Positions 31,834 to 41,732 of a stretch of 64,000 bases of DNA are shown piece after piece (positions within the stretch are counted from its first letter, which is position 1; the number at the start of each line of letters is the position of its first letter). The position numbers and the translations under genes are program-made. The notes under the pieces were generated by a model that saw nothing but the letters and a program-made list of their open reading frames with translations, was not told where the DNA came from and did no database searches. Source of the DNA: Variovorax sp. PAMC26660 (GTDB lineage: Bacteria; Pseudomonadota; Gammaproteobacteria; Burkholderiales; Burkholderiaceae_C); the NCBI RefSeq assembly GCF_014302995.1, contig NZ_CP060295.1, positions 4,269,501-4,333,500 on the forward strand, given 5' to 3'.

Positions 31834-33255
31834 TTAGGCGAAGGTGCGCACGTCGACAAAGTGACCGTGCACGGCGGCGGCGGCGGCCATCGCGGGGCTC
31901 ACGAGGTGGGTGCGGCCACCGGCGCCCTGGCGGCCTTCGAAGTTGCGATTGCTGGTCGATGCGCAGCGCTCGCCGGGTTCCAGGCGGTCGGCGTTCATGG
32001 CCAGGCACATCGAGCAGCCGGGCTCGCGCCATTCGAAGCCCGCGGCCTTGAAGATCAGGTCGAGCCCTTCGCGCTCGGCCTGCTCCTTCACCACGCCCGA
32101 GCCGGGCACGACCATCGCGAGCTTGACGTTCTTCGCGACCTTCTGGCCCAGCTTCTTCACCACGGCGGCGGCTTCGCGCATGTCCTCGATGCGGCTGTTG
32201 GTGCACGAGCCGATGAACACCTTGTCGATGAAGATGTCGTTCATCGCCTTGTTGGGCTCCAGGCCCATGTAGACCAGTGCGCGTTCGATGGCGCTGCGCT
32301 TGCTCGCGTCTTTTTCCTTGTCGGGATCGGGCACGCGGCCGTTGATGTCGACCACCATTTCGGGCGACGTGCCCCAGGTCACCTGTGGCGGGATCTGCGC
32401 GGCATCGAGTTCGACCACGGCGTCGAAGGTCGCGCCAGCGTCGGATTGCAGCGTGCGCCAGTAGGTCACGGCCTGTTCCCATTCGACGCCGGTGGGCGCG
32501 AGCGGGCGGCCCTTCACGTAGCTGATGGTCTTTTCGTCGACCGCCACCAGCCCGGCGCGCGCGCCGGCTTCAATGGCCATGTTGCAGACCGTCATGCGGC
32601 CTTCCATGCTGAGGTCGCGAATGGCCGAGCCCGCGAATTCGATCGTGTAGCCCGTGCCGCCAGCGGTGCCGATCTTGCCGATGATCGCCAGCACGATGTC
32701 CTTGGCCGTGCAGCCCAAAGGCAGCTTGCCTTCGACCTTCACAAGCATGTTCCTGGCCTTCTTGCCGAGCAGCGTCTGCGTGGCCATCACGTGCTCGACC
32801 TCGCTGGTGCCGATGCCGTGCGCGAGCGCGCCGAAGGCGCCGTGCGTGGAGGTGTGCGAGTCGCCGCACACCACGGTCATGCCCGGCAGCGTGGCGCCCG
32901 ATTCAGGCCCGATCACGTGCACGATGCCCTGGCGCTTGCTCAGGAACGGGAAGAACGCGGCGGCGCCGAATTCCGCGATGTTCTTGTCCAGCGTGGTGAC
33001 CTGCTCCTTGCTGGTCGGATCGGCAATGCCTGCGTAGCCGCGTTCCCAGCCGGTGGTCGGTGTGTTGTGGTCGGCCGTGGCCACGACCGAGCTGATGCGC
33101 CACAGCTTGCGGCCGGCTTCGCGCAGGCCCTCGAAGGCTTGAGGGCTGGTCACTTCGTGCACCAGGTGGCGGTCGATGTAGAGGATCGCGGTGCCGTCGT
33201 CCTCGGTGTGGACGACGTGTTCGTCCCAGATCTTGTCGTAGAGCGTGCGTGCCAT
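31834..33255 (-). CDS. leuC: 3-isopropylmalate dehydratase, large subunit
   Basis: A 473-residue [4Fe-4S] subunit. Cluster ligands are visible in Phe-Ile-Gly-Ser-Cys-Thr-Asn-Ser and [19 protein letters not shown] is the usual active-site stretch. ATG 33255 sets the standard Met-Ala-Arg-Thr-Leu-Tyr-Asp-Lys-Ile start. It is the first enzyme gene of leuC-leuD-leuB and lies 49 bases after a LysR gene. Confidence 0.97.
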   Translation of the reverse strand: MARTLYDKIWDEHVVHTEDDGTAILYIDRHLVHEVTSPQAFEGLREAGRKLWRISSVVATADHNTPTTGWERGYAGIADPTSKEQVTTLDKNIAEFGAAAFFPFLSKRQGIVHVIGPESGATLPGMTVVCGDSHTSTHGAFGALAHGIGTSEVEHVMATQTLLGKKARNMLVKVEGKLPLGCTAKDIVLAIIGKIGTAGGTGYTIEFAGSAIRDLSMEGRMTVCNMAIEAGARAGLVAVDEKTISYVKGRPLAPTGVEWEQAVTYWRTLQSDAGATFDAVVELDAAQIPPQVTWGTSPEMVVDINGRVPDPDKEKDASKRSAIERALVYMGLEPNKAMNDIFIDKVFIGSCTNSRIEDMREAAAVVKKLGQKVAKNVKLAMVVPGSGVVKEQAEREGLDLIFKAAGFEWREPGCSMCLAMNADRLEPGERCASTSNRNFEGRQGAGGRTHLVSPAMAAAAAVHGHFVDVRTFA

Positions 33256-33304
33256 GTCGGTCTCTTCTTTCGTGGGGAAATGGATTGTCTGTGGTCGATG
33301 CGGT

Positions 33305-34258
33305 CTAGGCCGCGAGTGGTTCTGTGGCGTCCGCCGAGTCGGCGGCGGCATGCAGGTGGTTGACCAGCGAGCGGGCCGCCACCGGCAGCGTGGAGAAGTC
33401 GCGCGCCACCAGCCGGATTTCGCGGGCCGCCCAGGCGTCGTTGAGCGCCACGCTCACGAGGCCGCGGCCGATGCCGTTCTGCATCAGCTCGAAGGCGCGG
33501 TGCGGCATCACGCCAATGCCCAGGCCGTTCTCGATCATCCGGCACATGGCATCGAGGCCCGTGACGTGGATGCGCAGCTTGATGCTGCGCCCGGCGTTCA
33601 GCGCCGCCTCGTGCATCGCGACGTAGATCGAGCTGTTGGTGTGCAGGCCGACGTGGTCGAAGTCGAGTGAATCGATGAAGTCGATGGCGCCCTGCGGTGC
33701 CAGTGCATGGCCTGTCGGAACGATCAGTGCCAGGCGATCGTGCCGGTACGACAGGCTTTGCAATTCGCTCGCGCCACCGGCCACGTGGCACACGCCAAGG
33801 TCGGCCGCGCCTTCCTGCACCGCGCGAATCACTTCGCTGCTCAGGTGCTCCTCGAGGTCGATCTTGATGGCCTCGTGGGCGCGTGTGAACACGCCGAGGT
33901 CCTCGGGCAAGAACTGAACGATGGCCGAGATGTTCGCGTGCACCCGCACGTGGCCGCGCACGCCGTCTGCGTACTCGCTCAACTCGCCCTGCATCTTCTC
34001 CAGGCTGTAGAGCACCGAGCGCGCATGGTGCAGCAGGCTTTCGCCGGCGGGCGTCAAGTCGACGCCGCGCGCATGGCGGTAGAGCAGGGTGGTGCCGAGC
34101 GTGGCTTCGAGGTCGGACAGGCGCTTGCTGATTGCCGATGCCGCGATGAATTCGCGCTCCGCCGCGCGCCCGATGCTGCCCAGTTCGCACACGGCCACGA
34201 ACAACTGCAACGACGTGAGGTCGATGCGGCGGGCGAAGTTGCGTTCTGACGTGCTCAT
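33305..34258 (-). CDS. LysR family transcriptional regulator
   Basis: A 317-residue regulator. The N-terminal winged helix-turn-helix (about 14-72) reads Leu-Gln-Leu-Phe-Val-Ala-Val-Cys-Glu, with [11 protein letters not shown] after it. The rest is a substrate-binding-like effector domain. It points the same way as leuC, not divergently, and may be co-transcribed with or control leuCDB. That link is inference from position, and the effector is unknown. Confidence 0.88.
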   Translation of the reverse strand: MSTSERNFARRIDLTSLQLFVAVCELGSIGRAAEREFIAASAISKRLSDLEATLGTTLLYRHARGVDLTPAGESLLHHARSVLYSLEKMQGELSEYADGVRGHVRVHANISAIVQFLPEDLGVFTRAHEAIKIDLEEHLSSEVIRAVQEGAADLGVCHVAGGASELQSLSYRHDRLALIVPTGHALAPQGAIDFIDSLDFDHVGLHTNSSIYVAMHEAALNAGRSIKLRIHVTGLDAMCRMIENGLGIGVMPHRAFELMQNGIGRGLVSVALNDAWAAREIRLVARDFSTLPVAARSLVNHLHAAADSADATEPLAA

Positions 34259-34375
34259 GGGGATTGGGCATCGCGTCTGGCGATGAGTTTGCCATTTTCC
34301 CCTCGTTTTAGAGGTGATGCCATCGCGATATGCGATGGCCTTGCTGCCGTCCCGCGACGAGCCGCTGTCGTCAGG

Positions 34376-35437
34376 TCAGTCTGCGGGAATCCCTGCGCTC
34401 CAGGCTGACCAGTTGCCGACGATCGTGTCGACCAGCGGACGGCCCGCGATCAGGAGGTTGCCGGTGGCCAGCGAAAAACCGCCCGATTCGGCTTTCAGAG
34501 AGGCGTATGCGGTCTGCCCCTTGTGGGGGCGATCGAAATTGGAGGCTGTGCGAAGGACCGCCACGCGCTGCAGGTCGAGCAGTCCGGCATCGGCTCCCCG
34601 CTTCAGTGCCTCGTAGGTGGCGTTGTCTTCCTGCTGGGTGGTGCAGTACTTGCCCTGCCCATCGGTCAGAAGCGAAACCCAGTGGGTGGCCACCTCTCCA
34701 AGGAATCTGCCGTGCCAATAGGTGTCTCCGGCCGCGGTGTCGCACTGAAGGACCGACGGACGAGCTCTGGCGGCCTGCTGCTCATACTGGGCGCGGTAGG
34801 CGCGTGCCTTGTCGTTGTCGGCCAAGGAGACTCCGGCCGACAGCTTCAGGGCTTTTTGCAGCAATCTTTCATTGAGGCGAAAAACCTCGGTTCGGTATTC
34901 GAACTTGGGTTTTGTGTCCGGGTCCTTGGCGCCGATTCCAAAATAACCCGCGCGCCAGCCCGGCGGCATTTCGCGCGCATCGATTTCGTGCGCGATGCCG
35001 TAGTCGACCAGGAATCGGGCCCAGGTGGCCGATCCGATGGTCGAGACATGGGGGTCGACGCCCGCAATGCCGGCCACCAGAAAGTAGGTTTGGGAGAGAT
35101 CGAATTTCCCGCTGAATACCAACGCCGTGATCGACGCCGCCGCATTCGTGTGGCCCATGCCGGTGGTGACTTGGCACACCGAATCGGCACTGCACCGGAC
35201 CAGCGGATCGTCGGCGGACAGGCCCGGAACCTTGATCTCGCGGGTCAGCTTCAGCGGCTCGATCCACACCTGGGCTTCAGGCTTGAACATGCTGATGATG
35301 AGAACTTTCACCGCAATCTGCTGCTGCGGCGGCTTCGCACCGGGTGCATCGGTGGCGCAGCCGAACAGCAGCGTCGCTGCGAAGGCAATGAATGCCGCCC
35401 TCGCGCCAAACCAGGTCACGCGTTGAAAAACTGACAT
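34376..35437 (-). CDS. purine nucleoside permease (NUP)-like lipoprotein
   Basis: A 353-residue predicted lipoprotein: lipobox Leu-Leu-Phe-Gly-Cys27 follows an N-terminal hydrophobic segment. The mature part fits the NUP family closely: Met-Phe-Lys-Pro-Glu-Ala-Gln-Val-Trp, Thr-Thr-Gly-Met-Gly-His-Thr-Asn-Ala-Ala-Ala-Ser, Val-Ala-Gly-Ile-Ala-Gly-Val-Asp-Pro, and Ile-Asp-Ala-Arg-Glu-Met-Pro. The family is named from fungal purine uptake, but its fold is phosphorylase-like and it has no membrane spans here. A periplasmic purine-handling role is inference. It lies between lysR and gltA with no clear operon partner. Confidence 0.8.
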   Translation of the reverse strand: MSVFQRVTWFGARAAFIAFAATLLFGCATDAPGAKPPQQQIAVKVLIISMFKPEAQVWIEPLKLTREIKVPGLSADDPLVRCSADSVCQVTTGMGHTNAAASITALVFSGKFDLSQTYFLVAGIAGVDPHVSTIGSATWARFLVDYGIAHEIDAREMPPGWRAGYFGIGAKDPDTKPKFEYRTEVFRLNERLLQKALKLSAGVSLADNDKARAYRAQYEQQAARARPSVLQCDTAAGDTYWHGRFLGEVATHWVSLLTDGQGKYCTTQQEDNATYEALKRGADAGLLDLQRVAVLRTASNFDRPHKGQTAYASLKAESGGFSLATGNLLIAGRPLVDTIVGNWSAWSAGIPAD

Positions 35438-35482
35438 TCACCTTCTCCTTTGTGGGCCTGAAGAGATCGCAATTTACAGGCC

Positions 35483-35508
35483 AAAAAAAGCTGCCCGAAG
35501 GCAGCTTT
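35483..35508 (-). terminator. intrinsic terminator after gltA
   Basis: Read on the minus strand, AGCTGCC and GGCAGCT (35489-35495 with 35500-35506) pair around a TTCG tetraloop, followed by a run of T residues (the A-run at 35483-35489). It lies about 30 bases beyond the gltA stop and closes the sdh-gltA operon. Confidence 0.88.
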
Positions 35509-35534
35509 CTTGATCATCGAGATTCGACGGAAGC

Positions 35535-36845
35535 TCAGCGAGCCGTGATCGGCTTGACGTCGCGCTTGGGCGAGCCTTCGAACAACTGGCGCGGACGGCC
35601 GATCTTGTACTCGGGGTCGCCGATCATTTCGTTCAGCTGGGCGATCCAGCCGACCGTGCGGGCCAGCGCGAAGATCGCGGTGAACAGCGGCACCGGGATG
35701 CCGATGGCGCGCTGCACGATGCCCGAGTAGAAGTCGACGTTCGGGTAGAGCTTGCGCGACACGAAGTACTCGTCTTCCAGGGCGATCTTTTCCAGTTCCT
35801 TGGCCAGCTTGAACAGCGGATCGTTTTCCAGGCCCAGTTCGGTCAGCACTTCGTTGCAGGTTTCCTGCATCAGCTTGGCGCGCGGGTCGTAGTTCTTGTA
35901 CACGCGGTGGCCGAAGCCCATGAGCTTGACGTTCGAGTTCTTGTCCTTGACCTTCTTGATGAACTCGCCGATCTTCTCGACGCCGCCTTCCTTCTGGATG
36001 TCGTACAGCATGTTCAGGGCTGCTTCGTTGGCGCCGCCGTGGGCAGGGCCCCAGAGGCAGGCCACGCCGGCCGCGATGGCCGCGAAGGGGTTGGTGCCCG
36101 ACGAGCCGCACAGGCGCACCGTCGAGGTCGAGGCGTTCTGCTCGTGGTCTGCGTGCAGGATGAAGATGCGGTCGAGCGCGCGCTCGAGCACCGGGTTCAC
36201 CTTGTACTCTTCGCATGGCGTGGCGAACATCATGTGCAGGAAGTTGCCTGCGTAGCTCAGGTCGTTCTTCGGGTACATGTACGGCTGGCCGATCGTGTAC
36301 TTGTAGGCCATGGCCACGAGCGTGGGCATCTTCGCGATCAGGCGGATCGCGGCGATCTCGCGGTGCTCGGGATTGTTGATGTCCGTGCTGTCGTGATAGA
36401 AGGCCGACAGGGCGCCCACCAGGCCGGTCATGATGGCCATCGGATGCGCGTCGCGGCGGAAGCCACGCAGGAAGAACTGCATCTGCTCGTTCACCATCGT
36501 GTGGTTGGTCACGAGCTTGGTGAAGTTGGCCTTCTTGGCCGTGTCCGGCAGTTCACCGTACAGCAGCAGGTGGCAGGTTTCCATGAAGTCGCAGTTGGTC
36601 GCGAGCTGCTCGATGGGGTAGCCGCGATACAGCAGCTCGCCCTTGTCGCCATCGATGTACGTGATGGCCGACTGGCAGGCGGCGGTCGACATGAAGCCCG
36701 GGTCGTAGGTGAACATGCCGGTCTGTGCGTACAGCTTGCGGATGTCGATCACGTCGGGGCCGACGGTGCCCTTGTAGATCGGCAGTTCGACGCTGTCGCC
36801 GCCGTTGCTGAACGACAGCGTGGCCTTGGTATCGGATGCTTTCAT
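35535..36845 (-). CDS. gltA: citrate synthase
   Basis: A 436-residue enzyme that condenses oxaloacetate with acetyl-CoA. Catalytic regions include His-Ala-Asp-His-Glu-Gln-Asn-Ala-Ser and [13 protein letters not shown]. The N-terminal beta-rich domain shows the large, NADH-sensitive hexameric type found in Gram-negative bacteria. It starts 24 bases after sdhE and is last in the sdhCDAB-sdhE-gltA operon. Confidence 0.97.
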   Translation of the reverse strand: MKASDTKATLSFSNGGDSVELPIYKGTVGPDVIDIRKLYAQTGMFTYDPGFMSTAACQSAITYIDGDKGELLYRGYPIEQLATNCDFMETCHLLLYGELPDTAKKANFTKLVTNHTMVNEQMQFFLRGFRRDAHPMAIMTGLVGALSAFYHDSTDINNPEHREIAAIRLIAKMPTLVAMAYKYTIGQPYMYPKNDLSYAGNFLHMMFATPCEEYKVNPVLERALDRIFILHADHEQNASTSTVRLCGSSGTNPFAAIAAGVACLWGPAHGGANEAALNMLYDIQKEGGVEKIGEFIKKVKDKNSNVKLMGFGHRVYKNYDPRAKLMQETCNEVLTELGLENDPLFKLAKELEKIALEDEYFVSRKLYPNVDFYSGIVQRAIGIPVPLFTAIFALARTVGWIAQLNEMIGDPEYKIGRPRQLFEGSPKRDVKPITAR

Positions 36846-36869
36846 TTCGATTTTCTTTCAGAGGAGGAT

Positions 36870-37184
36870 TCAGGACGAAGGAGAGATTGCGGGGCGCTGG
36901 GCGCCGTCGGTGCGCATCAGCAGCAGCAATGCGACCACCTCGGCCCCGGCCCATTCGGGCTCGGGCTCCTTCCTGCGTAGCAAAAGGTCGAGGAGGTCGT
37001 TGTCCGACAGGTCCATCAGTGTCTCCATCGCTCCCGCTTGACCGACGGTCATGTGGGATTCGTGCCGCTCGAAGAAGCGGGCGATGAACAGGTCGTTCTC
37101 GAGCAGGCCGCGCCGGCAACGCCATTTCAGCTTGCTCAGCGCACGTTCGCTGAGCGGCTGCAGGAGTTCATCGGCGGTTTGCAT
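36870..37184 (-). CDS. sdhE: succinate dehydrogenase flavinylation factor SdhE
   Basis: A 104-residue small helical protein that helps attach FAD covalently to SdhA. The family pattern Arg-Ala-Leu-Ser-Lys-Leu-Lys-Trp-Arg-Cys-Arg-Arg-Gly-Leu-Leu-Glu-Asn-Asp-Leu is near the N-terminus, followed by Phe-Phe-Glu-Arg-His-Glu. The Arg-Gly-Leu-Leu-Glu core corresponds to the conserved RGxxE motif. ATG 37184 fits the family length. The position between sdhB and gltA supports the call. Confidence 0.93.
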   Translation of the reverse strand: MQTADELLQPLSERALSKLKWRCRRGLLENDLFIARFFERHESHMTVGQAGAMETLMDLSDNDLLDLLLRRKEPEPEWAGAEVVALLLLMRTDGAQRPAISPSS

Positions 37185-37204
37185 GGTGATTTCTTGAAGA
37201 AAGG

Positions 37205-37906
37205 TCAGATGGCGCGACGCACCATCAGTTCCTTGATCTTGCCGATGGCCTTGGTGGGGTTCAGGTTCTTCGGGCACACGTCCACGCAGTTCATGATCGT
37301 GTGGCAACGGAACAGGCGGTACGGGTCTTCCAGGTTGTCCAGGCGCTCGGCGGTGGCTTCGTCGCGGCTGTCGGCGATGAAGCGGTAGGCCTGCAGCAGG
37401 CCGGCCGGGCCCACGAACTTGTCGGGGTTCCACCAGAAGCTCGGGCAGCTCGTGGAGCAGCTCGCGCACAGGATGCACTCGTACAGGCCGTCGAGCTCTT
37501 CGCGCTCTTCGGGCGACTGCAGGCGTTCCTTCTCGGGCGGCACGTTGTCGTTCTGCAGGTACGGCTTGATCGAGTTGTACTGCTTGAAGAACTGCGTCAT
37601 GTCCACGATCAGGTCGCGAATGACCGGCAGGCCGGGCAGCGGCTTGAGCACCACGGTGCCCTTGAGCGTGTTCATGTTGGTCAGGCAGGCCAGACCGTTC
37701 TTGCCGTTGATGTTCATCGCGTCGGAACCGCAGACGCCTTCGCGGCACGAGCGGCGGAACGACAGCGTCGGGTCTTGCGCCTTGAGCTTCATCAGGGCGT
37801 CGAGCAGCATGCGTTCGTGGCCGTCGAGTTCGACCTCGATCGTCTGCATGTAAGGCTTGGCGTCCTTGTCCGGGTCGTAGCGGTAGATCTGGAATGTGCG
37901 CTTCAT
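37205..37906 (-). CDS. sdhB: succinate dehydrogenase iron-sulfur subunit
   Basis: A 233-residue electron-transfer subunit of complex II. The [2Fe-2S] cysteines lie in Cys-Arg-Glu-Gly-Val-Cys-Gly-Ser-Asp plus a later Cys. The [4Fe-4S] and [3Fe-4S] ligands lie in [12 protein letters not shown] and [12 protein letters not shown]. It starts 16 bases after sdhA. Confidence 0.97.
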   Translation of the reverse strand: MKRTFQIYRYDPDKDAKPYMQTIEVELDGHERMLLDALMKLKAQDPTLSFRRSCREGVCGSDAMNINGKNGLACLTNMNTLKGTVVLKPLPGLPVIRDLIVDMTQFFKQYNSIKPYLQNDNVPPEKERLQSPEEREELDGLYECILCASCSTSCPSFWWNPDKFVGPAGLLQAYRFIADSRDEATAERLDNLEDPYRLFRCHTIMNCVDVCPKNLNPTKAIGKIKELMVRRAI

Positions 37907-37922
37907 CGTATGTTCCTAATTT

Positions 37923-39731
37923 TTAGAATGTCCGGACCTTCGGGGGCACCGATGCGACCGTCAGGGGTTGCAGCTTGACCGGCTTGTACGAGAGGCGGTT
38001 GTCCTGGCTGTACCAGAGCGTGTGCTTCATCCAGTTGGCGTCGTCGCGGCCCAGCGGTGCGACCGGGTCGTCCGAGGGGCGCTCGTAGTCTTCCACCGTG
38101 TGGGCGCCGCGGCACTCCTTGCGGGCGGCGGCAGAGACCATGGTGGCCTGCGCCACTTCGATCAGGTTGTCGACTTCCAGCGCTTCGATGCGGGCGGTGT
38201 TGAACACCTTGGACTTGTCCTTCAGGCCGATCGCCTTGACGCGCTCGCGCACGGCGGCGATCTTGACCACGCCTTCGTCCATCGAGGCCTGCTTGCGGAA
38301 CACGGCGGCGTGCTGCTGCATGACGGCGCGGATCTCGCCGGCCACGTCCTGCGCGTATTCGCCGGCGGTGCTGTCTTCGAGTTCGTTCAGGCGTTGCAGC
38401 GTGCGGTCGGCAGCGTTGGTCGGCAGCGCCTTGTGTTCCTTGAGCTTGTCGTTGAACTGGACGATGTGGTTGCCCGCCGCGCGGCCGAACACCAGCAGGT
38501 CGAGCAGCGAGTTGGTGCCCAGGCGGTTGGCGCCGTGCACGCTCACGCAGGAGCATTCGCCCACGGCGTAGAGGCCGTTCACCACGGCGCTGTTGTCTTC
38601 ACCCTTCTGGATGACGACCTGGCCGTTGATGTTGGTCGGGATGCCGCCCATCTGGTAGTGGATGGTCGGCACCACCGGAATCGGTTCCTTGGTGACGTCG
38701 ACGTTGGCGAAGTTGATGCCGATCTCGTAGACCGAAGGCAGCCGCTTGTGGATGGTGTCGGCCCCGAGGTGGTCCAGCTTCATGTGGATGTAGTCCTTGT
38801 TGGGACCACAGCCACGGCCTTCCTTGATTTCCTGGTCCATCGAACGCGACACGAAGTCGCGCGGTGCCAGGTCCTTCAGCGTGGGCGCGTAGCGCTCCAT
38901 GAAGCGTTCGCCGTTGCTGTTGAGCAGGATGGCGCCTTCGCCGCGGCAGCCTTCGGTCAGCAGCACGCCCGCGCCGGCCACGCCGGTCGGGTGGAACTGC
39001 CAGAACTCCATGTCCTGCAGCGGGATGCCCGAGCGCGCGGCCATGCCCAGGCCGTCGCCGGTGTTGATGAAGGCGTTGGTGGACGCGCCGAAGATGCGGC
39101 CCGCACCGCCGGTGGCCAGCAGCACGGTCTTGGCCTGCAGGATGTGCAGGTCGCCGGTTTCCATCTCGAGGGCGGTCACGCCGACCACGTCGCCTTCGTC
39201 GTCACGGATGAGGTCGAGCGCCATCCATTCGACAAAAAACTGGGTGCGGGCTTCGACGTTCTTTTGGTAGAGCGTGTGCAGCATCGCATGGCCGGTGCGG
39301 TCGGCCGCGGCGCAGGCGCGCTGCACGGGCTTCTCGCCGTAGTTGGCCGTGTGGCCGCCGAACGGACGCTGGTAGATGGTGCCATCGGGGTTGCGGTCGA
39401 ACGGCATGCCGAAGTGTTCGAGCTCGTACACGACCTTCGGTGCTTCGCGGCACATGAACTCGATTGCGTCCTGGTCGCCGAGCCAGTCGGAACCCTTGAT
39501 CGTGTCGTAGAAGTGGTAGTGCCAGTTGTCTTCGCTCATGTTGCCGAGCGAAGCGCCCACGCCACCTTGAGCCGCGACGGTGTGCGAACGGGTCGGGAAC
39601 ACCTTGGAGAGCACGGCCACATTGAGGCCGGCACGTGCGAGTTGCAGCGATGCGCGCATGCCGGAGCCGCCGGCGCCGACGATCACGACGTCGAACTTGC
39701 GCTTGGTGATTTGTTCTTTTGTGTAGGTCAT
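37923..39731 (-). CDS. sdhA: succinate dehydrogenase flavoprotein subunit
   Basis: A 602-residue catalytic subunit that oxidises succinate to fumarate. The FAD Rossmann motif Val-Gly-Ala-Gly-Gly-Ser-Gly-Met is near residue 18. The FAD-attachment stretch is Arg-Ser-His-Thr-Val-Ala-Ala-Gln-Gly-Gly, and the active-site arginines and His-Thr-Ala-Asn-Tyr segment are present. ATG 39731 gives Met-Thr-Tyr-Thr-Lys and follows sdhD by 7 bases. Confidence 0.97.
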   Translation of the reverse strand: MTYTKEQITKRKFDVVIVGAGGSGMRASLQLARAGLNVAVLSKVFPTRSHTVAAQGGVGASLGNMSEDNWHYHFYDTIKGSDWLGDQDAIEFMCREAPKVVYELEHFGMPFDRNPDGTIYQRPFGGHTANYGEKPVQRACAAADRTGHAMLHTLYQKNVEARTQFFVEWMALDLIRDDEGDVVGVTALEMETGDLHILQAKTVLLATGGAGRIFGASTNAFINTGDGLGMAARSGIPLQDMEFWQFHPTGVAGAGVLLTEGCRGEGAILLNSNGERFMERYAPTLKDLAPRDFVSRSMDQEIKEGRGCGPNKDYIHMKLDHLGADTIHKRLPSVYEIGINFANVDVTKEPIPVVPTIHYQMGGIPTNINGQVVIQKGEDNSAVVNGLYAVGECSCVSVHGANRLGTNSLLDLLVFGRAAGNHIVQFNDKLKEHKALPTNAADRTLQRLNELEDSTAGEYAQDVAGEIRAVMQQHAAVFRKQASMDEGVVKIAAVRERVKAIGLKDKSKVFNTARIEALEVDNLIEVAQATMVSAAARKECRGAHTVEDYERPSDDPVAPLGRDDANWMKHTLWYSQDNRLSYKPVKLQPLTVASVPPKVRTF

Positions 39732-39738
39732 GGTGGGG

Positions 39739-40104
39739 TCAGATCTTCCAAAGCACTTGAATGGCCCAACCCGCACAACCGACAAGCCAGACGATGGTGA
39801 AAATTTGCAGGGCGAGGCGAATGCCGACGGGCTGGACGTAGTCCATCCACACGTCGCGCATGCCGACCCACACGTGATAGAGCAGGGCGACGATCACGGA
39901 GAAGGTCAGCACCTTCATCCACTGCGCGGCGAAGATGCCGGCCCAGAGGTCGTAGCCGATCGGGCCACGCGAGAAGATCAGCTGTGCGAGCAGGATGATC
40001 GTGAAGAGCGCCATCAGGCCGCCCGTGATGCGCTGGCTGAGCCAGTCGCGCAAACCGTAATGTGCGCCGACAACGATGCGCTTGGAGCCGTAATTCACAG
40101 ACAT
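39739..40104 (-). CDS. sdhD: succinate dehydrogenase membrane anchor SdhD
   Basis: A 121-residue protein with three predicted membrane helices (about 28-46, 60-82 and 95-116). The segment Tyr-His-Val-Trp-Val-Gly-Met-Arg-Asp-Val-Trp-Met-Asp-Tyr carries the His, Asp and Tyr typical of heme b and quinone binding. It pairs with SdhC to hold the SdhAB head on the inner membrane. Confidence 0.93.
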   Translation of the reverse strand: MSVNYGSKRIVVGAHYGLRDWLSQRITGGLMALFTIILLAQLIFSRGPIGYDLWAGIFAAQWMKVLTFSVIVALLYHVWVGMRDVWMDYVQPVGIRLALQIFTIVWLVGCAGWAIQVLWKI

Positions 40105-40117
40105 GGTGGGCTCCTTT

Positions 40118-40564
40118 TCAGTACAGGCCGAACAGCTTGGCGCCGAGCACCAGGGTGAGCAGGACGCTCAGGGCCAGCGTGGCCACGGCCGAGGTGTGGC
40201 CGAATTCCTTTGTCACTGCTGCGTGGCTCACGTCCATCCAGAGGTGACGCAGGCCAGCGATGAAGTGGTGCAGGTAGGCCCAGATTAGTGCCAGCGCAAC
40301 CAGCTTGAAGAACCAGCCCGGAGCGAAGCCGATGCCGGTATTGAAGGCGGCCTTGAATTTGGCGAACGAGTAATCAGATGACAGCGACGTGTCGAACATC
40401 CAGATGATGAACGGCAGCAGCAGGAACATGATCACGCCGCTGACGCGATGCAGGATCGACACGATGCCAGCCGGCGGCAACCGGTAGGTCGGGAGATCGG
40501 TGATGAGGTTGATGTTGCGAAATTCGCGACGTGGCGGCCGGGGTGGAGTTGCAAGCTCTGTCAT
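40118..40564 (-). CDS. sdhC: succinate dehydrogenase cytochrome b556 subunit SdhC
   Basis: A 148-residue membrane protein with three helices. Ser-Ile-Leu-His-Arg-Val-Ser-Gly is the family signature, and His-His-Phe-Ile-Ala-Gly-Leu-Arg-His-Leu carries the likely heme-binding His. ATG 40564 has a GGAGGG-like purine tract upstream on its strand. It is the first gene of the operon. The 225 bases upstream, before the gntR stop, are relatively AT-rich and should hold the operon promoter, but I saw no convincing hexamers. A TCTTAT half-site at 40619-40624 resembles the operator next to gntR. Confidence 0.93.
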   Translation of the reverse strand: MTELATPPRPPRREFRNINLITDLPTYRLPPAGIVSILHRVSGVIMFLLLPFIIWMFDTSLSSDYSFAKFKAAFNTGIGFAPGWFFKLVALALIWAYLHHFIAGLRHLWMDVSHAAVTKEFGHTSAVATLALSVLLTLVLGAKLFGLY

Positions 40565-40789
40565 GGGGGGAGGGCTTTCGTGGCTTGGTGGCTTGTTCTG
40601 AGAGCGAACGCTTTTGTTTCTTATGCGGAAATGCAAACAACGCAAAATTCTATTGCAATGCACCATCGTGCTGCGGACGCGCTCGCGTCAACGCACCGCT
40701 GCAGTCGGATGCTATTGACTTCGTAGCCCATCGCGCGCGTTGTGTGCGCACATTCGCGCAATGGAATTCGACCTTCGTCTGCATCGGGG

Positions 40790-41548
40790 TCAGCCCAGCT
40801 GATTTCTGTAGTGGTGCGTGTCGGTGCGATAGAGCCCGCGGCGCAACTCCATGGGCATGTCATGGTAGGTGTGCGCAACGCGTTCCACACTCAGCAGGGG
40901 CATCTGCGGCGCCACGGCGAGCAGTTCGGCCTGTTCGGCATCGGGCAACACGGCGCGAATTTTTTCTTCGGCGCGGACCATGCGCACGCCGAATTCAGTC
41001 TCGAACAGCGCGTACATCGGGCCGGGCCAGGCACGCAGCCGCTCGGCCGTGAGGCCCTTGAAGGGGGTGCCGGGCAGCCAGAGGTCTTCCAGGATGGTCG
41101 GCACGCCGCCGTATGCGAGCACGCGCCGAACCTGCAGCACCGCGTCGCCCGTGCGCAAGCCGAGGGCGCGCGCCACATCGGCCGAAGCGCGCTGTCGCTT
41201 GCAGTCGACGATGGTGCGCACGGCCGGGCCGTCGGTGTTCGCATCGCCCGCATCGGGCACGAGTTTGAGAAAGCGGTACTGCACATGCTGCTCGGCATGC
41301 GTGGCGACGAAGGTGCCCTTGCCCTGGCGTCGCACCACGAGGTTTTCGGCGGCAAGCTCGTCGATGGCCTTGCGCACCGTGCCCTGGCTCACCCGGTAGC
41401 GCGCGGCCAGGTCCATCTCGCTCGGGATGGGCTCGCCCGGCTTCCATTCACCCGCCTGCAGGCTCTGCAGGATCAAGGTCTTGATCTGCTGGTAGAGCGG
41501 ACTGAAGGACGGCGTGGCGGGCTCGTCGAGGGCTGTGGGCGTGTTCAT
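40790..41548 (-). CDS. GntR/HutC family regulator with UTRA domain
   Basis: A 252-residue regulator. The N-terminal winged helix (about 16-85) reads Pro-Leu-Tyr-Gln-Gln-Ile-Lys, then Ile-Pro-Ser-Glu and Gln-Gly-Thr-Val-Arg-Lys-Ala-Ile-Asp-Glu-Leu. The C-terminal UTRA effector domain ends with Arg-Gly-Leu-Tyr-Arg-Thr-Asp-Thr-His-His-Tyr. It is divergent from mdh and upstream of sdhC, so control of TCA-cycle genes in response to a small acid or sugar is plausible (inference). A palindrome just upstream of its start is the likely operator. Confidence 0.88.
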   Translation of the reverse strand: MNTPTALDEPATPSFSPLYQQIKTLILQSLQAGEWKPGEPIPSEMDLAARYRVSQGTVRKAIDELAAENLVVRRQGKGTFVATHAEQHVQYRFLKLVPDAGDANTDGPAVRTIVDCKRQRASADVARALGLRTGDAVLQVRRVLAYGGVPTILEDLWLPGTPFKGLTAERLRAWPGPMYALFETEFGVRMVRAEEKIRAVLPDAEQAELLAVAPQMPLLSVERVAHTYHDMPMELRRGLYRTDTHHYRNQLG

Positions 41549-41588
41549 GGCAGCGGTGGGGTGCGCCGTGGCGGGGTCTCCGAGGATA

Positions 41589-41608
41589 TCTTATATAAGA
41601 CATAAGAC
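41589..41608. promoter_or_regulatory. probable GntR operator between gntR and mdh
   Basis: A perfect 12-base palindrome TCTTATATAAGA (41589-41600) overlaps two direct copies of ATAAGAC (41595-41601 and 41602-41608). It lies 41 bases upstream of gntR and in the mdh promoter area; a -10-like TAAAAT is at 41628-41633. HutC-type regulators usually bind such short AT-rich palindromes. Assignment to this GntR protein is inference. Confidence 0.55.
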
Positions 41609-41732
41609 GAGGCTCATTGAATCGGCTTAAAATGCTGGCCGGTCCCGCGCCGCGGGAAGGTAATCCCCCCGCTGGACCATTGGCGCACCACGAGCGCGCC
41701 GACACCGTTTCATCACCTTCTGGAGTCTTCCC

